Part shown: in pieces, positions 43,125 through 51,017 of the stretch | Numbering within the stretch: position 1 is the first letter of the stretch | Layout: every line of letters starts with the position of its first letter | Source: Rhizomonospora bruguierae | GTDB taxonomy: Bacteria; Actinomycetota; Actinomycetes; Mycobacteriales; Micromonosporaceae | DNA length: 64,000 nucleotides | Reading direction: 5' to 3' | Assembly: GCF_018397995.1 (NCBI RefSeq) | Contig: NZ_BBQH01000011.1 | Location: forward strand, 248,001 to 312,000 | The notes under the pieces: generated by a model | What the model was told of the DNA's origin: nothing | Database searches by the model: none | The model's input: only the letters and a program-made list of their open reading frames with translations | Position numbers and translations under genes: made by a program

Positions 43125-43571
43125 TTAGCGGGCGACCCGGGCGGCCATCGGGCGGCCGGTGACGCGGCGGAACACCAGGTACGCCTCGCAGCCGAGGCAC
43201 AGCCCGAACGCCGCGTTGAGGAACGCCGCCGCGAGCGCCAGCGCGGCGGCGACCAGGCCGAGCAGCGCCGCGCCGGTCAGGTAGCCGGCCGCGGCGACCA
43301 GGGTGAACGCCAGGCCGGCGAGCTGGGCGAAGCGCACCGGCTCGACCGGTTCCAGCTCGGCCGGCGGGGCCAGCCGCGGCGCGATGACGGCCCGGTAGAG
43401 CAGGGCGTACGGGTTCAGTCGCGGGTGGACGGACGCGACCGCGAACACCGCCGCCTGGGCCAGGGCCAGCCAGCCCGAGCCGGTCAGCAGGACGGCCACG
43501 AGCACGGCGGCCGTGACCGCGGCGGCGAAGCGTGGGCCGCGCGGGTCGAGCAGCGAGCGGGACGGGGTCAC
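43125..43571 (-). CDS. DUF4395 membrane protein
   Basis: 148 residues with about four membrane helices. Typical DUF4395 segments are LDPRGPRFAAAVTA, HPRLNPYALLYRAVIAPRL, FAQLAGLAFTLVAA and the C-terminal AAFGLCLGCEAYL with its CLGC pair. Genes of this family often sit beside thioredoxin-like genes, as here. GTG 43571 overlaps the thioredoxin stop as GTGA. Probably a membrane partner in thiol chemistry; that is inferred from the CxxC pair and neighbour. Confidence 0.85.
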   Translation of the reverse strand: MTPSRSLLDPRGPRFAAAVTAAVLVAVLLTGSGWLALAQAAVFAVASVHPRLNPYALLYRAVIAPRLAPPAELEPVEPVRFAQLAGLAFTLVAAAGYLTGAALLGLVAAALALAAAFLNAAFGLCLGCEAYLVFRRVTGRPMAARVAR

Positions 43572-44065
43572 CGCGCCACCTCCGGTTCCTCCGTGGGCGC
43601 GGCCAGCAGGGGGGCCACCGCCGCGATCAGCTGCGCCTTCGTGGGCTGGCCGGTGGCCCGGCCGGCGATCCGGCCGGCCGCGTCGACGACGAGCACCGTG
43701 GGCGTACACCAGATCTCCAGCGCCCGCACCGCCTCCAGGTGGGACTCCGCGTCCACCTCGACGTGCCGCACGCCGTCGAGCAGCGCGCTCACCTCGCCGC
43801 ACAACCGCCGGGTGGCCCGACAGGGCGCGCAGAACGCGGACGAGAACTGGAGCAGCGTCGCGGGGATGCCGGCCTCGACGCCCAGCGCGCGCAACAGCGC
43901 CGAACCATCGTCGCTCGCGTCATCGTTCGCGGACCGGGCGGGAAGCTCCGCGCCGCCGGCCGAACGGAAGGCGCCGTCGCGGCGGCGGCGCCACAGGCCG
44001 TACACGGTGCTGCCGACGAGGACCACCGCGCCCACGGCGCCGCCGGCCAGGGGACTGGGGTCCAT
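43568..44065 (-). CDS. Membrane-anchored thioredoxin-like protein
   Basis: 165 residues. An N-terminal helix (about 5-24) followed by RRRR suggests the domain faces the cytoplasm, by the positive-inside rule. The thioredoxin domain contains the redox motif FSSAFCAPCRATRRLC (CAPC) and the cis-Pro region EIWCTPTVLVVDAAGRI. A further Cys precedes the cis-Pro Thr. It is coupled to the downstream DUF4395 gene by a 4-nt overlap. Start ATG 44065. Confidence 0.88.
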   Translation of the reverse strand: MDPSPLAGGAVGAVVLVGSTVYGLWRRRRDGAFRSAGGAELPARSANDDASDDGSALLRALGVEAGIPATLLQFSSAFCAPCRATRRLCGEVSALLDGVRHVEVDAESHLEAVRALEIWCTPTVLVVDAAGRIAGRATGQPTKAQLIAAVAPLLAAPTEEPEVAR

Positions 44066-44215
44066 GCCTCAAACCTGGCATACACGACGATGAAGCGCCA
44101 GCCGAGGCGACGGGTGCGGCGCGTCACAGGGGGCCGCTCCCGATGCCGAGCCAGGGTGCGGTGCGTGGGCGGTTGGTTTTGCGGCCCGCCGTGCCCGTCG
44201 CGACACGCGTGGGGC

Positions 44216-44265
44216 AGATCTTGGTACCGATCTGCCCCCTAATCGGCGTGTCTTTACCAAGATCT
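44216..44265. repeat. 50-nt palindromic intergenic element, copy A
   Basis: The ends form an 11-bp perfect inverted repeat, AGATCTTGGTA (44216-44226) and TACCAAGATCT (44255-44265). A closely related 50-nt copy lies at 62898-62947, with the same length and orientation. It starts 18 nt 3' of the glycosyltransferase stop (minus strand), so it could act as a terminator or 3'-end RNA hairpin, or be a small mobile palindromic repeat. Confidence 0.75.
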
Positions 44266-44283
44266 CCACAGGCCGTCCGAGCC

Positions 44284-45429
44284 CTACCCGCGCGGTGGGC
44301 CCTCCGTGGGGGTGGTGAGCAGGGTGCGCATGCGGGCCGCCTGGGTGTCCCAGCGCCATTCGCGCTCGACCCACGCCCGGCCGGCCGCGCCCATGCGCCG
44401 GGCCAGGTCCCGGTCCGCGAGCAGGGTCGCCACCCGGTTGGCGATCCGGGCGACGTCCCGGCCGTTGACCACGTAGCCGGTCTCGCCGTCGCGGACGGCG
44501 TCCGGTGCGCCGCCGGAGTCGCCCACCACCACGGGCAGCCCGGTCGCGGACGCCTCCAGGTACACGATGCCGAGGCCCTCCACGTCCAGGCCACGGTTGC
44601 GGGTGCGGCACGGCATCGCGTACACATCGCCGGCCGCGAAGTGGGCGGGCAGTTCCTCCCACGGGACGGTGCCGGTGAACACCACGTCCCGTTCCATGCC
44701 GGTCTGGCGGGCGAGGGCGCGGAGCTTGTCCCGGTACGGGCCGCCGCTGACCAGCAGCAGCGCCGCGCCGGGCACCCGGCGGCGGATCTCCGGCAGCGCA
44801 CGGATCAGCGCGTCCTGCCCCTTGCGGGGGACCAGCCGGGAGACGCACACCACCACCGGCCGGTCGGACAGCCCGTACCGGGCGCGGACGGCGGAACCGT
44901 CGACGCCCGGGTGGTAGGCGTCGGTGTCCACACCGGGGACCAGGCGCTCCAGTGTGGTCAGCCCGTGCATGACCCGGCCGAGCCGGACCCGGAAGTACTC
45001 GCCGAGGTAGGTGACCACGTCCGTGTCGCGGGCGATGCGGCGCAGCAGCGACCGGGCGCCGGGCAGGCTGGCCCAGCCGGCCTCGTGCCCGTGGGTCTGC
45101 GCGACCGCCCGGGCGATCCCGGACCGCCGCCGCAGCCCGCCCGCGAGCAGCCCGAGCGGCGCCGCCGCACCGAACCACACGGTGTCGCAGTCGTAGGCGC
45201 GGGCCAGTTCGGCGGCCCGGCGCGCCACCCGCGGGGTGGGCAGCAGCACGCCGGTCTGCTCCCGGACCACCTCGAACGGCTGCTCGGCGTCGAACTTCCC
45301 GGCGCCCCGCCAGGTGGACGCGTACACCACCACCGAGCCGGAGGGCTGCCGGACCGCGAGGTTGTGCACGAACGACTGGATGCCGCCGGGCCGGGGTGGG
45401 AAGTCGTTGGTGACCAGCAGGGTACGCAC
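44284..45429 (-). CDS. GT4 glycosyltransferase, PimB-like mannosyltransferase
   Basis: 381 residues, GT-B fold, family GT4. The N-terminal half has VTNDFPPRPGGIQSFVHNLA and TVWFGAAAPLGLLAGGLR, then GHEAGWASLPG. The C-terminal nucleotide-sugar domain has VCVSRLVPRKGQDALIRALP, LLLVSGGPYRDKLRAL and the EX7E motif region VEGLGIVYLEASATGLPVVV. This profile matches PimB-type phosphatidylinositol mannoside mannosyltransferases of actinobacteria. The acceptor is not proven by sequence. Start is GTG 45429, 2 nt after the M48 protease stop, so the two are co-transcribed. Confidence 0.88.
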   Translation of the reverse strand: MRTLLVTNDFPPRPGGIQSFVHNLAVRQPSGSVVVYASTWRGAGKFDAEQPFEVVREQTGVLLPTPRVARRAAELARAYDCDTVWFGAAAPLGLLAGGLRRRSGIARAVAQTHGHEAGWASLPGARSLLRRIARDTDVVTYLGEYFRVRLGRVMHGLTTLERLVPGVDTDAYHPGVDGSAVRARYGLSDRPVVVCVSRLVPRKGQDALIRALPEIRRRVPGAALLLVSGGPYRDKLRALARQTGMERDVVFTGTVPWEELPAHFAAGDVYAMPCRTRNRGLDVEGLGIVYLEASATGLPVVVGDSGGAPDAVRDGETGYVVNGRDVARIANRVATLLADRDLARRMGAAGRAWVEREWRWDTQAARMRTLLTTPTEGPPRG

Positions 45430-45431
45430 GC

Positions 45432-46760
45432 TCAGCGCTCCCCGCGCGCGTACGCGGCGGCCGCCGCCATCCGCTCGACCGCGGTGGGGTGGGAGCCGAA
45501 CAGTGCCTGCTCCCAGGCGGGCGGGTCGGGGTCGCCGAGGTTGACCAGGGACAGCCGCCGCTGCATGGCGGTGAACGTGGCCGGGTCGCGGGTCAGCGCC
45601 AGTGCGTGCGCGTCGGCGCGGGCCTCGATGCGGCGCGACACGAGGCTCTGCGCCGGGCCCATGACCAGCCCGGCGACCGCACCGACGGCGAGCAGCAGCC
45701 CGATGGCGCGCGGGTCGCCGAAGCCGCCCGGCCCGGTGGCCCCGCCGGCCACCCCGCCGCCGGCCACCGTATCGGCACCGCCACCGCCGGCCGCCGGAAC
45801 GCCGGCCAGGCGTAACAGGCCGTCCCAGGCGCCGAGCAGGTAGAGCGCGGCCACGCCGGCCGCGGCGCCCAGCGCGCCGAGCAGCGTGCCGGTCAGCACG
45901 TCCCCGTCCTTGGCGTGGCCCAGTTCGTGCGCGACCACCGAGGCGACCTCCTCCGGCGGCGCCTCGCGCAGCAGCGTGTCGTAGACGACGATCCGTCGGG
46001 TGGGGCCGAGCCCGGAGACGTACGCGTTCACCGCGCGGGTGCGCCGGGACGCGTCCGCGACCAGGACGTCCTTCACCGGGACGCCGTCCCGGGCGGCCAG
46101 CGCCATCAGCTGCTCCCGCTGCGCGCCGGACGCCATCGGCGTGAACTTGTTGAACACCGGTTCGACCAGCACCGGCAGCACGAAGGACAGCAGCACCACC
46201 AGTAGGAACGCTCCCGCCGCACCCCACGCCCACCACCACCGGGGCACGTACCGGGTGACCGCGAAGAACGCGAGCAGCACGACGGCACCGAGTACCGCGC
46301 TCACCGCGGCGGACTTGAGCACGTCCGCCGTCCAGCCGCCCCAGCTCTGCGTGGACAGCCCGTACCGGACCAGGATCGTGTGCCGCCACGCCGCGAACGG
46401 CAGGGTGACCAGCCCGCCGGCGAAGACCACCAGCAGCCCGCCGAGCACGGCACGGGCGACCCAGTGGCCGCCGAACGGGCGCCCGGCCTGCGTGACCAGC
46501 CACGCGCCCAGCGGGGTGAGGCCGATGACCAGCGCCACGACGAGCCCGACCGCCATCGACGCGTACCCGGGCCAGCGCAGTTCGGCGTGGAACGCCCGGG
46601 CCCGCTCCACCCGGTCGGCGGGCAGTTGGGCGAGCGCGGCGAGCTGGTCGGCGCGGGGCGCCGGCGGCCGGTGCCACGGGATCAGCACCGCGGCGCCCAC
46701 GGCGAGCGCCACGAGCAGCGCGGCAAGCGTCACGGCCGCCCACAGCCGAGGGGTCGTCAT
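45432..46760 (-). CDS. M48-family membrane metalloprotease (CAAX-protease-1-like)
   Basis: 442 residues with about six membrane helices. The zinc site is VVAHELGHAKDGDV (HExxH), with the third ligand in SRRIEARADAHALALT (EARAD). The conserved NAYVSGLGPTRRIVVYDTLL precedes it, as in Ste24/M48A proteases. A Gly-rich loop lies near residue 350. Substrate unknown; M48A proteases act in membrane-protein quality control. Start ATG 46760. Upstream coding potential on the same strand is a shadow. Confidence 0.9.
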   Translation of the reverse strand: MTTPRLWAAVTLAALLVALAVGAAVLIPWHRPPAPRADQLAALAQLPADRVERARAFHAELRWPGYASMAVGLVVALVIGLTPLGAWLVTQAGRPFGGHWVARAVLGGLLVVFAGGLVTLPFAAWRHTILVRYGLSTQSWGGWTADVLKSAAVSAVLGAVVLLAFFAVTRYVPRWWWAWGAAGAFLLVVLLSFVLPVLVEPVFNKFTPMASGAQREQLMALAARDGVPVKDVLVADASRRTRAVNAYVSGLGPTRRIVVYDTLLREAPPEEVASVVAHELGHAKDGDVLTGTLLGALGAAAGVAALYLLGAWDGLLRLAGVPAAGGGGADTVAGGGVAGGATGPGGFGDPRAIGLLLAVGAVAGLVMGPAQSLVSRRIEARADAHALALTRDPATFTAMQRRLSLVNLGDPDPPAWEQALFGSHPTAVERMAAAAAYARGER

Positions 46761-46867
46761 CCGCGCCGCTCCTCCCGATCCGCCGGACGCCCATCCTAGG
46801 GCCTGGCGCGACGCGGTACCGGCGCGAGGCGAAGGCCGGGACTCGGCCGGTCGCGGACCGGCGGCGG

Positions 46868-47089
46868 TTACGCCACGTGGCGCCGGCGCCGGCGCGGCCG
46901 GGGGACGGCCGGCGCCCCCGCCACCGCCAGCACCTCGACGTCGAAGCCGGCGCGGGCCAGCACCTCGATCGCGGCTCGCTCCGGTGCGGTCAGGTCCAAG
47001 ATCTCCCGCGGCGTGTCCAGCAGGGCGCTCACCAGGCAGTCTCCGCAGGCGGCGCCGCGCACGGTACAGGTGTCGCAGTCGACGAGCAT
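46868..47089 (-). CDS. Small conserved-looking Cys-rich protein
   Basis: 73 residues. The N-terminus CDTCTVRGAACGDCLVS has four Cys in CxxC-x7-CxxC spacing, a likely zinc or other metal knuckle, followed by helical DLTAPERAAIEVLARAGFDV and a basic tail (RPRRRRRHVA). It resembles small actinobacterial proteins encoded near NYN-domain genes; I know no function. Start ATG 47089 with AGGAGGAG upstream, a strong ribosome site supporting the gene. Confidence 0.75.
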   Translation of the reverse strand: MLVDCDTCTVRGAACGDCLVSALLDTPREILDLTAPERAAIEVLARAGFDVEVLAVAGAPAVPRPRRRRRHVA

Positions 47090-47164
47090 CGCTCCTCCTC
47101 GCGGTGCGGTTGACAACCAACCACCGTCGGTGACCATCACGCTAAGCGAGGGGTACGACAGAAA

Positions 47165-48550
47165 TCAGGCGCGGGCGAGGCGGCGCAGCAGCGAATCCGC
47201 CCCGAGGGGGTAGGCACCGTGCCGGCGCACCCCGTCGGCGACCTCCCGGTCGGAGGAGATGACCACCACCGGGCGCCCCGGCGGCTCGGCCCGGACCAGG
47301 CGCCGGATCAGCTCGTCCGCCGTCTCGCCCTTGTGGGAGAACAGCACCCGGACGCCGCGCGGCGCCGGCGGCAGCCCCGGCACCCGCTCGGCGCCGTCGA
47401 AGACCACCGTGACCTCGGCGCGGGTCTGCGCGGCGATGCCGCCCAGGCCGGTGATCAGCCGGCTGCGCTGCCGCTCCAGCGAGATCTCCGGAAAGCCGCG
47501 CTTGGTGACGTTGTACCCGTCCACGACCAGGTGCGCCTTGGGCAGCGCGAGCAACTGGTCCAGGCGGGCGGGGTCGTCCGCGTCGAGGGCCCGGGCCCGG
47601 GCGCCCGCCTGGCCCGGCGCCGCCGCGGTCTGCGCGACGTGGTCCGCCGGCAGCCTGTCCGCCGGCTCCAGGGCCAGCTCGCGGCGCAGCCCGACCGCCG
47701 CCTGCCCGATCGTCTCCAGCAGCAGCCACAGCCGGGCGTCGTCCTGCGCGCGGGCCTCCTTCGCGGACTGCCGGGCGCCGCTGGCCGCGTCCTCGGCGTC
47801 GGCCAGCCGCGCCCGCAGCCGGCGCACCTCGGCGTCGTGGTCCGCCGCCGCGCGGGTCGCCCGGCCCTTCTCCGTGGCCAGCAGCTCGGTGGCCCGCCGC
47901 TGCGCCGTCTGGGCCTCGCGCAGCCGCTTGGCCAGCACCCGCACCTCCTCGCGGAGGCTGCCCAGCTCCTCGCGGCCGCGGGCCAGCTCGTCCCGCAGCT
48001 TCTCGGCCTCCACCCGGGCCACCGCCCGGTCGTGTTCGGCCCGCGCCACCCGGTGCTCCGCGTCCCGCAGCTGGTCGGCCACCGCGGCGCTGTCCTGCTC
48101 CGCACGCACCGCCTCCCCGGCCGCCGCGACCAACTGCCGCCACCCCGCCGGGCGTGCCAGATACGCCAGCGCGCCCACCTCGACCGGGTCGGCCGCCGCC
48201 GGCGCCGTGCCCGCCAGGAGCGCGCTGCCCAGCTCGCCGGCCTCCGCGAGGGCCCGGTTGGCGACCCGCTGCCGGAAGGTCGGGTCGCTGGCCAGCTGGG
48301 TGGCGATCGGTCCGGCGCCGAGGCGGGCCCGCCGGTTCGGGGCGAACTTCGCCACCCGCCGCAGCACGGCGGGGACCTCCTCCAGGGGCAGGACGCTCAT
48401 CGCCGCGGCGGCGAGCCCAACGATCCGCTGCCGCACCGCCTCGGGCAGGATCGGCTCGGGCTCGAACTCGGCGAGCAGCTCCTCGGGCAGCTCACCGGCG
48501 CCCCCGGCCCCGGCCGGGGGCCGGTCGTCTGGGTACGCCGGCACGGACAT
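47165..48550 (-). CDS. NYN-domain (PIN-like) putative RNA-binding ribonuclease
   Basis: 461 residues. The N-terminal region (about 30-150) is helical. A long coiled coil (about 155-275, rich in RLREAQTAQRRATELLATEK-type heptads) precedes a C-terminal YacP/Rae1-like NYN domain (about 325-461). That domain keeps the acidic residues in LVVDGYNVTKRGFP, VVFDGAERVPG, GETADELIRRLV and VVISSDREVADGV. NYN enzymes cut RNA, and Rae1 homologues do so at the ribosome. The coiled coil suggests oligomerisation. Start ATG 48550. Confidence 0.88.
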   Translation of the reverse strand: MSVPAYPDDRPPAGAGGAGELPEELLAEFEPEPILPEAVRQRIVGLAAAAMSVLPLEEVPAVLRRVAKFAPNRRARLGAGPIATQLASDPTFRQRVANRALAEAGELGSALLAGTAPAAADPVEVGALAYLARPAGWRQLVAAAGEAVRAEQDSAAVADQLRDAEHRVARAEHDRAVARVEAEKLRDELARGREELGSLREEVRVLAKRLREAQTAQRRATELLATEKGRATRAAADHDAEVRRLRARLADAEDAASGARQSAKEARAQDDARLWLLLETIGQAAVGLRRELALEPADRLPADHVAQTAAAPGQAGARARALDADDPARLDQLLALPKAHLVVDGYNVTKRGFPEISLERQRSRLITGLGGIAAQTRAEVTVVFDGAERVPGLPPAPRGVRVLFSHKGETADELIRRLVRAEPPGRPVVVISSDREVADGVRRHGAYPLGADSLLRRLARA

Positions 48551-48717
48551 GCGCCAAGTGTCGCACCGCGGGCCCCGCAACGCCCTGTCTGTTATGCCGA
48601 TCTTTTATGCCGATCTTTCCGGTCGGACTCCTCTTGCCGAACCGGGGCACCGTCAAGTTGATCGAGGGACGTTGATGACGACGCCGGCCGCCCGGTGCCG
48701 CTGTAGCATCGGCAGGC

Positions 48718-49149
48718 GTGACTGGAGCGGTGGTCGTGCGGGCCGGGACGGCGGCCGACGCCGGCACCCTGGCCGCGCTGTTCCGGCAGCTGGGGCACCC
48801 CGTGACCGGCGAGGACGTCCGCGCGCAGTTGGCCGGGATGACCCCGGACCGGGATCGTGTCCTGGTCGCCGAGCGGGCCGGCGTCGCGCTCGGCGCCGTG
48901 GTGGTCTCCAGCACCCCGTTCCCGCACGAGGGCCACGCCCGCGCCCGGATCACCGCGCTGGTCGTCGACGAGGGCGAGCGCGGCAGCGGCGTCGGGGCTG
49001 TTCTGCTGCGCGCCGCCGAGCGGGTCGGCCGGGAGCTGGGCTGCGCCGTCCTGGAGCTGACGACCGGTGCCGAGCGCTCCGGCGCCCACCGGTTCTACGA
49101 GCGCGAGGGGTACACCAGCCACTCGGTGCGGTACCACCGGCCCCTCTGA
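48718..49149 (+). CDS. GNAT-family N-acetyltransferase
   Basis: 143 residues. Full GNAT fold: N-terminal RAGTAADAGTLAALFRQLG, beta4 ARITALVVDEGERGSGVGAV with the acetyl-CoA pyrophosphate loop ERGSGVG, and the C-terminal ERSGAHRFYEREGYTSHSVR. Substrate unknown. Start GTG 48718. It lies 37 nt before the exonuclease gene. Confidence 0.9.
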   Translation: MTGAVVVRAGTAADAGTLAALFRQLGHPVTGEDVRAQLAGMTPDRDRVLVAERAGVALGAVVVSSTPFPHEGHARARITALVVDEGERGSGVGAVLLRAAERVGRELGCAVLELTTGAERSGAHRFYEREGYTSHSVRYHRPL

Positions 49150-49186
49150 ACGAACTTTGTCGTACCCGTGCCCTACCGTCCCGCGG

Positions 49187-50920
49187 GTGGTCGAACAGCC
49201 GTTTGTGCAGGGCACCATCGACACGCTGCTGGACGACCCGGCGGCGCTGTCGCTGCGCCGGACGACGTTCGTGGTGGTGGACCTGGAGACGACCGGCGGC
49301 GCGCCGGACGGCGGCGGGATCACCGAGATCGGCGCGGTGAAGGTGCGCGGTGGCGAGGAGCTGGGGGTCCTCGCCACGCTGGTCAACCCGGGCGCCCCGA
49401 TCCCGCCGTTCGTCACCGTGCTGACCGGCATCACGCAGGCGATGGTGGCGCCCGCCCCGCCGATCGAGGAGGTGCTCCCCAGCTTCCTGGAGTTCATCCG
49501 CAACGCGGTCCTGGTCGCCCACAACGCGCCGTACGACGTGGGGTTCCTGAAGGCGGCGTGCGCGAAGTTCGGCTACCCCTGGCCGAACCCGACGGTGCTC
49601 GACACGGTGGCGCTGGCCCGCCGGGCGCTGACCCGGGAGGAGGTCCCCAACCGCAAGCTCGGCACCCTCGCCGCCTACTTCCGCACCTCCCGCCAGCCGT
49701 CGCACCGGGCCCGGGCCGACGCGGAGGCCACCGTGGACGTGTTGCACGCGCTGATCGCGCGGCTCGGGTCGTACCGGGTGCACACGCTGGGGGATGCGGT
49801 GGAGTTCGCCCGGGCGGTGTGCCCGGAGCAGCGGCGCAAGCGGCACCTGGCCGAGGGGTTGCCGCACGTGCCGGGGGTGTACGTGTTCCGGGCCGCCGAC
49901 GGGCGCCCGCTGTACGTGGGCACGTCGGGGGACATCGCCACCCGGGTGCGCAGCTACTTCACCGCGGCGGAGAAGCGGGCGCGGATGAGCGAGATGATCG
50001 CCGCCGCCGAGCGGGTCGAGGCGGTGGAGTGCGCGCACGCGCTGGAGGCGGAGGTGCGGGAGCTGCGGCTGATCGCGGCGCACGCACCGCCGTACAACCG
50101 GCGGTCGAAGTACCCCGAACGGGTGGTCTGGCTGAAGCTGACGGCCGAGGCGTACCCCCGGCTGTCCACGGTCCGCACGCTGGCCGAGGACGGCGCGGCC
50201 TACCTCGGGCCGTTCGGGTCGCGGCGGGCGGCGGAGCAGGCGGCCGCCGCGGCGCACGACGCGCTGCCGCTGCGGCAGTGCACGCACAAGCTCTCCACCC
50301 GGGTGACGACGCCGGCCTGCGCGCTGGCCGAGTTGGGGCGCTGCCCCGCGCCGTGCGAGCACCGGATCTCGGTGGAGGAGTACCACGCGCGGGCGGCGGT
50401 CCCGTTCCGGGACGCGACCGTGGGCGACCCGGGCCCGCTGGTCGAGGCGCTCATGGCGCGCCTGGAGACGCTGTCCGCCGCCCGGCGGTACGAGGAGGCG
50501 GCGGTGCTGCGGGGCCGGCTCGCGGCCCTGCTCAGGGCGGCGATCCGGATGCAGCGGCTGGCGGCGCTCACCGCCCTGGCGGTGGTGGAGGCGGCGCGGC
50601 GCACGGCGGATGGCGGCTGGGAGATCGCGGTGGTCCGGCACGGTCGGCTGGCCGGCGCCGCGACGGCGGCGCCCGGGATCCCGCCCCGCCCGGTGCTGGA
50701 CGCCGTGCGGGCCACGGCCGAGACGGTGCTGCCCGGACCGGGTCCGGTGCCGAGCGCCTCGCCGGCCGAGACCGAGCGGATCCTCGCCTGGTTGGAGCGC
50801 CCCGAGACGCGGCTGGTGACCACATCGGGCGGTTGGGCGTCGCCGGTGCGGGGCGCCGGGCGGTTCCGCGAACTGCTCACGCGCGCCGAAAGCGCCCCAT
50901 CCGCCACAGGTGTCCCATGA
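49187..50920 (+). CDS. DEDD exonuclease fused to UvrC-like GIY-YIG domain
   Basis: 577 residues. The N-terminal half (about 20-195) is a DnaQ-type 3'-5' exonuclease: ExoI TFVVVDLETTGGAP, ExoII VAHNAPYDVGFL and ExoIII HRARADAEATVDVL. The second half (about 215-300) is a GIY-YIG nuclease module (VPGVYVFRAADGRPLYVGTS, then RVRSYFTAAEKR and EVRELRLIAAHAPPYN with Glu and Asn), followed by UvrC-like sequence with APCEHRIS and a UVR-like helix (ARRYEEAAVLRGRLAALL). Such fusions are standard in actinobacteria and are thought to serve DNA repair, like E. coli Cho. Start GTG 49187. Confidence 0.9.
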   Translation: MVEQPFVQGTIDTLLDDPAALSLRRTTFVVVDLETTGGAPDGGGITEIGAVKVRGGEELGVLATLVNPGAPIPPFVTVLTGITQAMVAPAPPIEEVLPSFLEFIRNAVLVAHNAPYDVGFLKAACAKFGYPWPNPTVLDTVALARRALTREEVPNRKLGTLAAYFRTSRQPSHRARADAEATVDVLHALIARLGSYRVHTLGDAVEFARAVCPEQRRKRHLAEGLPHVPGVYVFRAADGRPLYVGTSGDIATRVRSYFTAAEKRARMSEMIAAAERVEAVECAHALEAEVRELRLIAAHAPPYNRRSKYPERVVWLKLTAEAYPRLSTVRTLAEDGAAYLGPFGSRRAAEQAAAAAHDALPLRQCTHKLSTRVTTPACALAELGRCPAPCEHRISVEEYHARAAVPFRDATVGDPGPLVEALMARLETLSAARRYEEAAVLRGRLAALLRAAIRMQRLAALTALAVVEAARRTADGGWEIAVVRHGRLAGAATAAPGIPPRPVLDAVRATAETVLPGPGPVPSASPAETERILAWLERPETRLVTTSGGWASPVRGAGRFRELLTRAESAPSATGVP

Positions 50921-51017
50921 CTCGCCCGAACGCCCATACGCAACTGACCGATCGGACCAGGGTCTCCTCATTTAGGCTAGACGGATAGCCAGGACTCGGC
51001 CGGTGAGGGGGTGACCA

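Noticed and set aside
46760-47120. N-terminal extension of the M48 protease frame up to 47120
   Set aside because: No domain and no ribosome site; it overlaps the small Cys-rich gene. ATG 46760 begins a good membrane protein.
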